Source: JADLBR01 sp020847615 (GTDB lineage: Bacteria > Verrucomicrobiota > Verrucomicrobiia > JADLBR01). From it: DNA of 64,000 nucleotides. A program made the position numbers and the translations under genes. The notes under the pieces were generated by a model. The model worked only from the letters and a program-made list of their open reading frames with translations. It searched no databases and was not told the DNA's origin. Positions 50,621 through 59,317 of this stretch are shown here, in pieces. How positions within the stretch are numbered: the stretch's first letter is position 1; each line of letters begins with the position of its first letter. The stretch spans positions 16,451-80,450 of the forward strand of contig JAPKHT010000008.1 of NCBI GenBank assembly GCA_026646655.1, read 5' to 3'.

Positions 50621-52893
50621 TCCTCGCGTTGATCCTGGGCGCAACGATCCACGTCAGCCCGGCGGGCGACGATGCGAATCCCGGGACGGCGGATAGGCCG
50701 TTGCGGACATTCGTTGCGGCACAGCGGGCGAAGGCCGCGGAGGTCCTATTTCATGCCGGCACGTATTATCTGCCGGAGACGATAGCGCTGACGGCGGCGG
50801 ATTCGGGCCGAGTCTTCGCCTCGGCGCCGGGCGAGAGGGTCATCCTCAGCGGAGGCAGCAAGCTCGACCTGGGGTGGGAGCCCCGCAAGGACGGCATCAT
50901 GCAGGCCGCGACGCCGCCGGGGCTAACGATTGACCAGCTATTCGTCAACGGCCAACGCCAGATGATGGCGCGTTACCCGAATTACAGCCCGGGCGTCCGG
51001 CCGTACGGTGGCTACGCCGCCGATGCCTTCGGCACGGAGCGCGCGGCGCGCTGGAGCGACCCGGCGGGCGGGTTCATCCACGCGATGCACCGCGCGCACT
51101 GGGGCGGCTATCACTACCGGATCACCGGCAAGAGCGAGAAGGGCGAAATCACGCATGAGGGCGGCTGGCAGAACAACCGGCAGATGGGGATGCACAAGGA
51201 ACACCGGTTCGTGGAGAACATCCTCGAGGAACTCGACGCGCCGGGCGAATGGTTCCACAGCGCGAAGACCGGCGCGCTCTATTATTTTCCACCAGAGGAC
51301 GTGGACCTAAAGGCAGCGACGGTCGAGGTGGTGCGGCTGCGCCATCTGGTGGAGTTCAATGGCACGAGGGAGAAGCCGGTCCGCAACGTCACGCTGCGTG
51401 GCCTCGTGTTCCGCCACGCGGCGCGGACGTTCATGGATACGAGAGAACCGCTCCTGCGCAGCGACTGGACCATCTATCGGGGCGGCGCGGTGCTGTTCAA
51501 CGGCGCGGAGGACTGCGCGCTCGCCGATTGCGATTTCGACCAGCTCGGCGGAAACGCGATCTTCGTCAGCGGATACAACCGCCGGATTCGAGTGGTTGGC
51601 TGCGACATCCACGACACCGGCGCGAGCGCGGTCGCGTTCGTCGGCGACCCGGAGGCCGTGCGCAACCCGCTCTTCGAATACGGCCAGCGCCAGAGCTACA
51701 GCAAGATCGACCGGACGCCCGGGCCGAAAACGGAAAACTATCCAGCCGATTGCCTCGTCGAGGACTGCCTCATCCACCGGATGGGCGTCGTCGAGAAACA
51801 GGCGACCGGTGTGGAACTGTCGATGGCGATGGGCGTCACCATCCGGCACTGCTCCATTTATGACGCCTCGCGCGCCGGCATCAACGTCAGCGAAGGCACG
51901 TTCGGCGGGCACGTCATCGAGTTCTGCGACGTGTTTGATACGGTGCTGGAGACGGGCGACCACGGCAGCTTCAACTCGTGGGGCCGCGACCGATTCTGGG
52001 GGCTGAAGGACGCTCCCGCCGCCGAAATGCCGAGGCTCGCGCTGCTCGACGTGGTGAAACCCAACATCATCCGCAACAGCCGCTGGCGCTGCGACCACGG
52101 CTGGGACGTGGACCTCGACGACGGCTCGTCGAACTACGAGATCTACAACAACGTTTTCCTCCGCGGCGGCCTGAAGCTCCGCGAAGGGTTCCATCGCAGG
52201 GTCTGGAACAACATCGCCGTCAATGACTCGCTCCATCCGCACGTCTGGTATGAGAACAGCGGCGACGAGGTGACCCGCAACATCTGGATGGGCGCCTATC
52301 GGCCCGCCGTCATGAAGATCGCCAAATGGGGCAGGGAAGTGGACCGGAACCTTTTCACGACCTCCGACGCCGATCGCACCAAGTTCGCCGCCAACGGCTG
52401 CGACGCGAACTCGCTCGTCGGCGACCCGCAATTCGTGGACGCCGCGCGCGGCGACTTTCGTGTCAGGGACGGCTCGCCCGCGCTGAAACTCGGCTTCGTG
52501 AACTTTCCGATGGATCAGTTTGGCGTGCGCTCGCCGCGCCTGCGGGCCATCGCGCGTGCGCCGGTGATCCCGGCTCTGCAATCGGGCGCAACCGAGAGTC
52601 GGACGACCAAGAGCGTCTGGCTGGGCGCCACCGTCAAGGACATCCAAGGCGAGGAGTACTCCGCCTTCGGCACCGTCAAGGAAGACGGTGGCATCCACCT
52701 GCTGGATGTGCCGGCCGGATCGGCTCCGGCCACGGCCGGTCTGCGGGCAGGCGATCTCATCCAAGGCGTCAACGGCAAGCCCGTGCGCACCAGCGGGGAA
52801 TTGATGGCCGCGATGAAGGCTGCGGGCGACAAGCCCGCGACGATCACCTTCATCCGCAACCAGGCAAAACAACAGACCACACTCACGCCGTAA
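50617..52893 (+). CDS. Right-handed beta-helix protein with C-terminal PDZ domain
   Basis: 758 residues. A short hydrophobic start (MILALILGATIHVSPAGDDA) is a weak signal peptide. The parallel beta-helix region runs to about residue 660 with DUF1565-like opening HVSPAGDDANPGTADRPLRT, repeated turns ALADCDFDQLGGNAIFVSG, IRVVGCDIHDTGASAVAFVG, VTIRHCSIYDASRAGINVSEG and SSNYEIYNNVFLRGG. A PDZ domain ends the protein (SVWLGATVKDIQ, GSAPATAGLRAGDLIQGVNGKPV). Beta-helix plus PDZ is an unusual combination. Coupled by ATGA to the GH106-like gene, so part of the same glycan-degrading unit; a lyase or an epimerase-like role is possible. Confidence 0.8.
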   Translation: MILALILGATIHVSPAGDDANPGTADRPLRTFVAAQRAKAAEVLFHAGTYYLPETIALTAADSGRVFASAPGERVILSGGSKLDLGWEPRKDGIMQAATPPGLTIDQLFVNGQRQMMARYPNYSPGVRPYGGYAADAFGTERAARWSDPAGGFIHAMHRAHWGGYHYRITGKSEKGEITHEGGWQNNRQMGMHKEHRFVENILEELDAPGEWFHSAKTGALYYFPPEDVDLKAATVEVVRLRHLVEFNGTREKPVRNVTLRGLVFRHAARTFMDTREPLLRSDWTIYRGGAVLFNGAEDCALADCDFDQLGGNAIFVSGYNRRIRVVGCDIHDTGASAVAFVGDPEAVRNPLFEYGQRQSYSKIDRTPGPKTENYPADCLVEDCLIHRMGVVEKQATGVELSMAMGVTIRHCSIYDASRAGINVSEGTFGGHVIEFCDVFDTVLETGDHGSFNSWGRDRFWGLKDAPAAEMPRLALLDVVKPNIIRNSRWRCDHGWDVDLDDGSSNYEIYNNVFLRGGLKLREGFHRRVWNNIAVNDSLHPHVWYENSGDEVTRNIWMGAYRPAVMKIAKWGREVDRNLFTTSDADRTKFAANGCDANSLVGDPQFVDAARGDFRVRDGSPALKLGFVNFPMDQFGVRSPRLRAIARAPVIPALQSGATESRTTKSVWLGATVKDIQGEEYSAFGTVKEDGGIHLLDVPAGSAPATAGLRAGDLIQGVNGKPVRTSGELMAAMKAAGDKPATITFIRNQAKQQTTLTP

Positions 52894-53017
52894 CCGCCAA
52901 CGAAGTGAAACTGTAGAAACAATGCCAGCGAGCGCGGCTCCCGCCGCATGTTGTCGCCATGAATCTCGCTGCGGATGATCGCCATTTGCAAATGCCGGGC
53001 GTATAAGGTTGAGGCCA

Positions 53018-55201
53018 ATGCGCCATCAAGTGATCGGAATCCTATGGGTCAGCGCGGCCTGGGCGACGGTTGACCCCACTCGAGAGGGTCACCCCCCATC
53101 GGGGGGGTTCACCGACTTCCCCGTCGTCGAGAATCTGCCGCTGTTTCAGCCCATCGAGGTCGAGGGCCGCGAGGTCTCCATGTGGAATAGGAGGTACACG
53201 CTGGGTCCGGCGGGATGGATCCAGGCCATCGAAAGTTCGGGTAAGAAAATCCTGAAGGGCCCCATGGTGCTGGAGGGGAAGATCGGCAACGTTGAGATCG
53301 CACTGGCCCCAACGCGCCAATCCGTTGTCGAGAAGAGCGCCACCAGGGCTGTCTTCGTCACGGAATCCACGCAGGGACCAGCGGTCGCCACGGTCAAGAC
53401 CATCGTCGAATCCGACGGCATGATCCGGTTCGTTGCCGACATCCGCGCCGACCAAGCGCTGCCATTCCAAGACATCCGAGTCCGTCTCCCGCTCGACGAT
53501 GGGCATTTTCGGTATCTGCATTACGTCGCGGAGACCAAGATGAAATGCGACACGCAGGCCCTGCCTGAGGGAGAAGGGATCATCTGGGGCAGCCGGGATG
53601 TCCAGCGCCTATTTATCGACTCGAAACTGGAGCGCAAGAGCGACATCGATGGCTTCAAGCAGAACGCGAACGTCGTCAACTCGTTCGTTCCTTTGATCTG
53701 GATCGGTGATGCCGACGGCGGGATCGCCTGGTTCGCGGAATCGGACGAGGGTTGGCAAGACGCGCCGGGGAGATCCATCGTCGAGCTGACGAGAGCCGGC
53801 GGGATTCTGGAATTGCGGGTCAATTTCATCTCGGGCATGGCGCTCCGCGACAGCGCCCATCTCGATTTCGGTCTTCAGGTCACCCCGGTCAAGCCGCTGC
53901 CCGAAGGCTGGCGCGACTGGCAGCAGTACAACGGCGGGCGGATTCATGCGCGCGGGACGCCCGACTTCTCGTATTACGATTCCAGGATTCCCGACGGCTC
54001 CGAGAAGGTGATCATCTTCGATCTGGATTTCATCGGCTTCGATACCGGGCGCCGCTTCGGCCGCCAGATCGCCGATCCTCAAAGGACAAGAGAAATCCTC
54101 CGGGGGCTCAAGGAGCGTCGCCGCAAGGTCCTCGCCTACATGACGCCGTCCAAGATCTCCCACGTGCAGGGAGTTTCAGAAGAGTGGGGGGAGTGGCGCC
54201 TGATTCCCGAGAAGACCATCGCGTGGAAGGCCGGCAAGAAGGGCGCGACGACCACGCACCATTTTCTGTGCCACAACGCGCCCGGCAACTACCTGAACCT
54301 GTTGGAATTTGCGGAACGACTCGTGAACGACTACGACATCGACGGGGTGTACGTCGACGTCCCGTTCTTCAATATGGGATGCATGGCGCCCGGCTGCTCG
54401 TACCGGCGGGCCGACGGCGCGCGCCAGCCAATCTTCAAAATCTCATTGATGAGGGACTTCTACAAGAAGCTGGCCGGCATCTTCGTGCGCCACGGGAAGT
54501 ACCCGCACGTGCTCGTGCACAACTCGACGCAGTTCGTGATTCCCGCGTTCGCGTTCTGTTGGGCGGGCAAGCCGGGCGAATTCATGGCGGAGATCAATTA
54601 CGAGCAGAATCACATGGACTACTTGCGGTCGCACCGGGCGAAAGCCATCGTGGAGTTCAATCCGCGCCCCTGGGGCCTGGTGCCATTCTGCATGGACGAC
54701 ATCAAATTCACCCGGTATTCCACCCTGAACCCCAGGCAGTCGTTTTCCGAGCGCGACGCTTTCGAGGCGCACTGGAAGCGGCGCTATCTGGGCGTCCCGC
54801 TGCTGCACGATGGCCTCATCATGAACTGGTGCGCCACCCCGGAGTTCTCGTTCCCGATCTACAAGGCCCGCATGGACTTCGGGATCGGGGCTCCCGACGT
54901 CGAATTCCACGGGTATTGGGAGAACGACGCGCCGAAGGCGAGCGATCCCGAGGTGGCGGTGTCGTACTACACCCGACCGCGAAGCGTCATGATGGTCCTC
55001 GGGAATTTCCGCGACTCGGATACCGAATGCGCGGTGAAATTGCCCCCCGCGATTCTGTCGAGGGTCGACGCCGGGGGGTTGGTCGATCCCATCTCCCGTG
55101 AAGCGGTGCCCGTGCGCGACGAGGGCATCGTGGTCCGCATCGGCCCGCAGCAGTGCCGCATTCTAGTCAACGCGCAAGAGACGGGGACCGCAGCCCCGTG
55201 A
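53018..55201 (+). CDS. DUF6067 glycoside-hydrolase-123-like protein
   Basis: 727 residues. VIGILWVSAAWAT is the signal peptide, followed immediately by an unusual Pro/Gly-rich piece encoded by two GC hairpins (see repeat at 53071). The beta-sandwich N-domain carries IIWGSRDVQRLFIDSKLERK and FVPLIWIGDADGGIAWFAESDEGW, the DUF6067 signature; the barrel has KVIIFDLDFIGFDTGRRFG, DYDIDGVYVDVPFFNMGCMAPGC and VLVHNSTQFVIPAF. The relatives include GH123 N-acetylgalactosaminidases, so exo-glycosidase activity is plausible. ATG at 53018 with GAGG close upstream. Likely its own transcript, 124 bases after the beta-helix gene. Confidence 0.82.
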   Translation: MRHQVIGILWVSAAWATVDPTREGHPPSGGFTDFPVVENLPLFQPIEVEGREVSMWNRRYTLGPAGWIQAIESSGKKILKGPMVLEGKIGNVEIALAPTRQSVVEKSATRAVFVTESTQGPAVATVKTIVESDGMIRFVADIRADQALPFQDIRVRLPLDDGHFRYLHYVAETKMKCDTQALPEGEGIIWGSRDVQRLFIDSKLERKSDIDGFKQNANVVNSFVPLIWIGDADGGIAWFAESDEGWQDAPGRSIVELTRAGGILELRVNFISGMALRDSAHLDFGLQVTPVKPLPEGWRDWQQYNGGRIHARGTPDFSYYDSRIPDGSEKVIIFDLDFIGFDTGRRFGRQIADPQRTREILRGLKERRRKVLAYMTPSKISHVQGVSEEWGEWRLIPEKTIAWKAGKKGATTTHHFLCHNAPGNYLNLLEFAERLVNDYDIDGVYVDVPFFNMGCMAPGCSYRRADGARQPIFKISLMRDFYKKLAGIFVRHGKYPHVLVHNSTQFVIPAFAFCWAGKPGEFMAEINYEQNHMDYLRSHRAKAIVEFNPRPWGLVPFCMDDIKFTRYSTLNPRQSFSERDAFEAHWKRRYLGVPLLHDGLIMNWCATPEFSFPIYKARMDFGIGAPDVEFHGYWENDAPKASDPEVAVSYYTRPRSVMMVLGNFRDSDTECAVKLPPAILSRVDAGGLVDPISREAVPVRDEGIVVRIGPQQCRILVNAQETGTAAP
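53071..53108. repeat. Two GC-rich hairpins inside the DUF6067 gene start
   Basis: TGACCC at 53071-53076 pairs with GGGTCA at 53086-53091, and CCCCCC at 53092-53097 pairs across ATC with the G-run at 53101-53107. Together they encode the Asp-Pro-Thr-Arg-Glu-Gly-His-Pro-Pro-Ser-Gly-Gly segment directly after the signal peptide. Confidence 0.5.
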
Positions 55202-55265
55202 GGTGGGCCCCCGTGGACGCCAACGCGCGCCCGATTTGAAGGAGATCGAAAAGACAGGAGCCGCT

Positions 55266-56792
55266 ATGAAAGACAACCCCAGATTCCGGACCTTGGCGCT
55301 GATCGCCCTGGCCCTGGCGCCGTGCGCGACCGCGAGTCCGAAGGCCGGTGCCCCGCCCGATCCCGCGGTCGTCGTGCGCGACCTCGCGCCCTTCCACGAC
55401 GCCGCCCGCGCCCTGAAGAACCCGCACAAGGGCTGGTACCACCATTACCCCGACAACCACATCAGCAAGTACGAGATCGCGCGAGACGCGGACCTGCTGG
55501 AGTTCCCCGGCATGGATCATCTCTACCTCCGTCTCGCGTGGGCCTACCTGGAACCGAAGGAGGGACAGTTCGACTGGGCGGTGATCGACCGCATCATCGA
55601 CCAGTGGACCGCGCGCGGCCTCGGCATCGCATTCCGCATCAGTTGCCGCGAGACGAGCGCGGACCGGATCGAGCAGCAGTTTGCGACGCCGCGCTGGGTG
55701 ATGGAGGCCGGTGCCAAGGGCGGGCACTACCTGAAGGGCAAGGCGACCGGCCCGGAGGGACCCTGGGAACCGGTTTTCGATGATCCCGTCTTTCTGGAGA
55801 AGCTGGATCACTTCCTCGCGGCCTTCGCGGCGCGCTACGAAACCAAGCCGTGGCTGCGGTACATGGACATCGGGAGCATCGGCGACTGGGGCGAGGGGCA
55901 CAGTTCGTCGGGCAGTCGCCAGGAGTGCGGCCTCGCCGCGCGCAGGCGCCACGTGGACCTCCACCTCAAGCACTTCAAACACGTGCCTCTGGTGGTGTCG
56001 GATGACTTCGTGTACGCGCTCAAGGATCCCGCGGAACGGCAGGAACTGCACCGACACGTGCTGGCCCACGGCATCAGCTACCGCGACGACAGCATCCTCG
56101 TGAATGGCTACCTGCCGGGCACCAGCGACCGGTTCACGGTCCGCAGCCCGGAGTTCTTCGCGGACGCGTATCCTCATACCCCGACGGTCTTCGAGCTGGA
56201 GCACTACGGCAACGTCAAGGGGCTGGGCAACTGGGAGGGAAGGCCCGACTCGCTGGTGGCCAAGCACGGCAAGGGGAAGAGAGGGCCGGACTACTTCCGC
56301 GGCGCGCTTGAACTGCTGCACGCCACCTACATCGGCTATCATGGCTATGCGCACGAGTGGCTCGCCGACAACCCGGAATTCACGGTCGAGATGCTCAACC
56401 GCTGCGGCTATTGGCTTTTCCCGAAGTCGATCGCGCTGCCGGCCCGGGCCGCCCCGGGCTCCGTGGCGCCGCTCGAACTGACAATGGAGAACCGCGGCGT
56501 GGCCCCGCCCTATCAGCCCTATGAGCTGCGGGCGAAACTCTCCGGCGCGGGTGGTGAGGCCATACGCGTCCTGGCGAAGGGATGCAGGTCGTGGATGCCC
56601 GGCGCACCCGTGGTCTCGCGCTACGAGTTGCACATCCCGGACGATCTCGCCGCCGGGCAGTACGGGCTTTCCATCGGCCTCTTCGACGAGGGCCAGGGCG
56701 GGACTCGCCCGGTCGAGTTTGCCCTCAAGACCGCGATCCGCGACACGGAAGGTTACTACCGCGTCGCGACGATCCCCGTCACTGCGCCCTGA
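55266..56792 (+). CDS. DUF4832/DUF4874 glycosidase-like protein, exported
   Basis: 508 residues with signal peptide TLALIALALAPCATA; ATG at 55266 after GGAG. The barrel begins NPHKGWYHHYPDN and LYLRLAWAYLEPKEGQFDWAVIDRI, which resembles GH42/GH-A enzymes, and continues with WLRYMDIGSIGDWGEGH. The C-terminal Ig-like domain (SVAPLELTMENRGVAPPY...YELRAKLSGAGGEAIRVLAKG) is the DUF4832 part. Related proteins are annotated as beta-galactosidase-like without biochemistry. It follows the DUF6067 gene by about 65 bases on the same strand and may share its transcript. Confidence 0.82.
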   Translation: MKDNPRFRTLALIALALAPCATASPKAGAPPDPAVVVRDLAPFHDAARALKNPHKGWYHHYPDNHISKYEIARDADLLEFPGMDHLYLRLAWAYLEPKEGQFDWAVIDRIIDQWTARGLGIAFRISCRETSADRIEQQFATPRWVMEAGAKGGHYLKGKATGPEGPWEPVFDDPVFLEKLDHFLAAFAARYETKPWLRYMDIGSIGDWGEGHSSSGSRQECGLAARRRHVDLHLKHFKHVPLVVSDDFVYALKDPAERQELHRHVLAHGISYRDDSILVNGYLPGTSDRFTVRSPEFFADAYPHTPTVFELEHYGNVKGLGNWEGRPDSLVAKHGKGKRGPDYFRGALELLHATYIGYHGYAHEWLADNPEFTVEMLNRCGYWLFPKSIALPARAAPGSVAPLELTMENRGVAPPYQPYELRAKLSGAGGEAIRVLAKGCRSWMPGAPVVSRYELHIPDDLAAGQYGLSIGLFDEGQGGTRPVEFALKTAIRDTEGYYRVATIPVTAP

Positions 56793-56821
56793 AGCCTGCT
56801 CGGAGATGGGCGTCCACCCGC

Positions 56822-56925
56822 GTGAGGCAGACATTCCTGTCTGCCATCCGGTGTCCCTAAAAGCCTAGGGCTGCGGGTCAGGCCCGCACCAGATTCCCCG
56901 GGGCAGACAGGAATGTCTGCCTCAC
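56822..56925. mobile_element. MITE-like element with 24-base terminal inverted repeats
   Basis: The 24 bases at 56822-56845 are the exact complement of 56902-56925, separated by 56 bases. Each arm is itself nearly self-complementary (GGCAGACA-TTCC-TGTCTGCC). It lies between the DUF4832 and sugar-porter genes. The inner 56 bases have no coding capacity. Confidence 0.75.
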
Positions 56926-56996
56926 ACCTGACCCCGAGTATCCCGCCCCGTGGGATCCTTGCGCGCGCGGCGCATGTCTGCCAACCTCTGCCCACG

Positions 56997-58343
56997 ATGA
57001 AAGTCCGCCTCTTCCTCTGGTCCCTCGTTTCCGCGCTCGCGGGGTTCCTGTTCGGATTCGACACCGTGGTCATATCCGGCGCGGAGCAGACGATCCAATC
57101 CCTCTGGAACCTGAGCGCGGGGATGCACGGGCTGGCCATGGGATCGGCGCTCTATGGCACGGTGCTGGGCTCGCTGCTGGGCGGCTGGCCGACGGATCGC
57201 ATCGGGCGCAAGAAGACGCTCCTGTTCATCGGGGTGTTGTACATCCTCTCGGCGGTCGGCTGTGCCGCGGCCAATGGGGTGGCCCTATTCACCGTGGCCC
57301 GGTTCATCGGCGGGCTGGGCATCGGCATCTCCACGGTGGCGGCGCCACTCTATATATCGGAGATCTCCCCTCCGGCCTATCGCGGTCGGCTGGCGGGCAT
57401 GTTCCAGTTCAACATCGTCTTCGGCATCGTCATCGCCTTCCTCTCCAACGCGGTGATCGCCCGGATCGGGGGCGAGGATGCGTGGCGCTGGATGCTCGGC
57501 ATCGCGGCCGTGCCCTCCCTCATCTATGCGGCGCTGTGCTTCGGCCTGCCCGAGAGCCCGCGGTGGCTGATCGGGCGCCGGGGAGACCGCGCGGCCGGGC
57601 TCGGGGTGCTGCGGCTGATCGAGCCCGACCTGCCGCGGGAGAGGATCGAGGCGCACGCGGACGAGATCCTCGCCGCGGCCCGGTCCGAAAACGCCGCCGC
57701 CACCCGTTTCTGGGCATGGCGCCTCCGCGTCCCGATCCTGCTCGCGCTCCTCGTCGCCTTCTTCAACCAGCTCTCCGGAGTCAACGCGATCCTCTATTTC
57801 GCGCCGCGCATTTTCGAGATGACCGGCCTCGCGAAAGAAGCGGCCCTGCTGCAGTCGGTCGGCATCGGCATCACCAACCTCATTTTCACTTTCGTGGGAC
57901 TCTGGCTCATCGACCGGCTGGGGCGGCGCACCCTCCTCTACATCGGCTCCGTTGGCTACATCCTTTCGCTCGGGATGACCTCCTGGGCCTTTTTCACCGC
58001 GCACTTTGCCATCGTGCCCGTGTGCATTTTCGCGTTCATGGCCGCCCACGCCGTCGGGCAGGGCGCTGTCATCTGGGTTTTCATCTCCGAGATCTTCCCC
58101 AACCGCCATCGCGCCGAGGGTCAGGCGCTGGGCAGTTTCACCCACTGGGTCTTCGCCGCGCTGCTGACGACCTTCTTCCCCAAGATGGTCGACTCCTTCG
58201 CGCCGGGTTACATCTTCCTCTTCTTCTGCGGCATGATGGTCTTGCAGCTGGTGTGGGTGCGGCTCATGGTGCCGGAGACAAAAGGCATATCTCTTGAGGA
58301 GATGCAGCACAGGCTGGGCATCGACGCGGGGCCGGCCCGATAG
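56997..58343 (+). CDS. MFS sugar porter (proton symporter type)
   Basis: 448-residue major facilitator with twelve predicted helices. Sugar-porter hallmarks: GFLFGFDTVVISGAEQ in helix 1, GGWPTDRIGRKKTLL (loop 2-3), ISEISPPAYRGRLAG in loop 4-5, LPESPRWLIGRRG near the end of the first half, LVAFFNQLSGVNAILYFAP in helix 7, DRLGRRTLL, and VPETKGISLEEM at the C-terminus. Would import a released monosaccharide such as fucose, rhamnose or galactose; specificity unknown. Followed by the PfkB gene after 37 bases, so import and phosphorylation are linked. Confidence 0.92.
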   Translation: MKVRLFLWSLVSALAGFLFGFDTVVISGAEQTIQSLWNLSAGMHGLAMGSALYGTVLGSLLGGWPTDRIGRKKTLLFIGVLYILSAVGCAAANGVALFTVARFIGGLGIGISTVAAPLYISEISPPAYRGRLAGMFQFNIVFGIVIAFLSNAVIARIGGEDAWRWMLGIAAVPSLIYAALCFGLPESPRWLIGRRGDRAAGLGVLRLIEPDLPRERIEAHADEILAAARSENAAATRFWAWRLRVPILLALLVAFFNQLSGVNAILYFAPRIFEMTGLAKEAALLQSVGIGITNLIFTFVGLWLIDRLGRRTLLYIGSVGYILSLGMTSWAFFTAHFAIVPVCIFAFMAAHAVGQGAVIWVFISEIFPNRHRAEGQALGSFTHWVFAALLTTFFPKMVDSFAPGYIFLFFCGMMVLQLVWVRLMVPETKGISLEEMQHRLGIDAGPAR

Positions 58344-58380
58344 GGGCGCCTGGGAAGTGGCGGGAGACAGGCTGACGCGC

Positions 58381-59295
58381 ATGGATTTCAGGATCATCGG
58401 CATCGGAGAGGCGCTGTGGGATCTGTTGCCCGGCGGGCGGCAGCTGGGCGGGGCGCCGGCAAACTTTGCGTATCACGCGCACTCGCTCGGCGCGCGGGCG
58501 CGCGTCATCACACGGGTTGGGGATGACGACCTCGGGCGCGAGATCATCCGGCGCCTCCAGGGCATGCGCCTCGATGTCGGCAACGTGCAGGTGGACGAAT
58601 CGGCGCCCACCGGGACGGTCACGGTGGCGCTTTCGGCGGAGGGGGTCCCAGATTTTACCATCCACGAAAACGTCGCGTGGGACCGGATCGAGGCCACGCC
58701 CGACGCGCTCGCCGTCGCCCGCGAGGCCGACGGGGTCTGTTTCGGCAGCCTGGCGCAGCGCGGGGAGATTTCGCGCGAGTCCATCCAACGGCTGGTTGCC
58801 GCGACGCCCCCGGTGGCCCTGCGCATCTTCGATATCAATCTGCGCCAGCATTTCTACAGCCGGGAGATCATCGAGCGGTCGCTCGGTTTGGCGAACGTGC
58901 TCAAGCTGAATGACGGCGAGTTGCCCGCGCTTGCGGAAATGCTCCACCTTCCGGGGGACCAGCGGCGGCAGATCGCGGCGCTCGCGGGGCGGTTCGACTT
59001 GCGCGCCGTCGCCCTGACCCGTGGTGCTCAGGGCAGCCTCTTATATCAGGGCGGGCGCTGGTCCGAATGCGGGAGCCGCGCGGTCGAGGTCAAGGACACC
59101 GTCGGAGCCGGCGATGCCTTCACGGCCGGCCTGGCCATGGGACTCCTGCGCGAAATGGATCTGGATGACATCCATCGCGCGGCCAGCGAGGTGGCCAGGC
59201 ATGTCTGCGCCTGCGAGGGCGCGACCCCGCCCTTGCCCGACTCCTTGCGGGCGATGTTCCGGCCCAAGGCGAGCCCGGGGGCTGCCGCGGGCTGA
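58381..59295 (+). CDS. PfkB-family carbohydrate kinase (fructokinase-like)
   Basis: 304-residue ribokinase-fold kinase. IIGIGEALWDLLPGG at the start, GGAPANFAYHAHSLGA (sugar-binding lid region), TRVGDDDLGREI and the ATP-site/catalytic motif DTVGAGDAFTAGLAMG with the Asp base near residue 244. The GEALWDLLP and GGAPAN pattern is typical of fructokinases, but other keto- or deoxysugars are possible. Partner of the sugar porter directly upstream. Confidence 0.92.
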   Translation: MDFRIIGIGEALWDLLPGGRQLGGAPANFAYHAHSLGARARVITRVGDDDLGREIIRRLQGMRLDVGNVQVDESAPTGTVTVALSAEGVPDFTIHENVAWDRIEATPDALAVAREADGVCFGSLAQRGEISRESIQRLVAATPPVALRIFDINLRQHFYSREIIERSLGLANVLKLNDGELPALAEMLHLPGDQRRQIAALAGRFDLRAVALTRGAQGSLLYQGGRWSECGSRAVEVKDTVGAGDAFTAGLAMGLLREMDLDDIHRAASEVARHVCACEGATPPLPDSLRAMFRPKASPGAAAG

Positions 59296-59317
59296 CGGCG
59301 GCACCCACATCGGCCCC

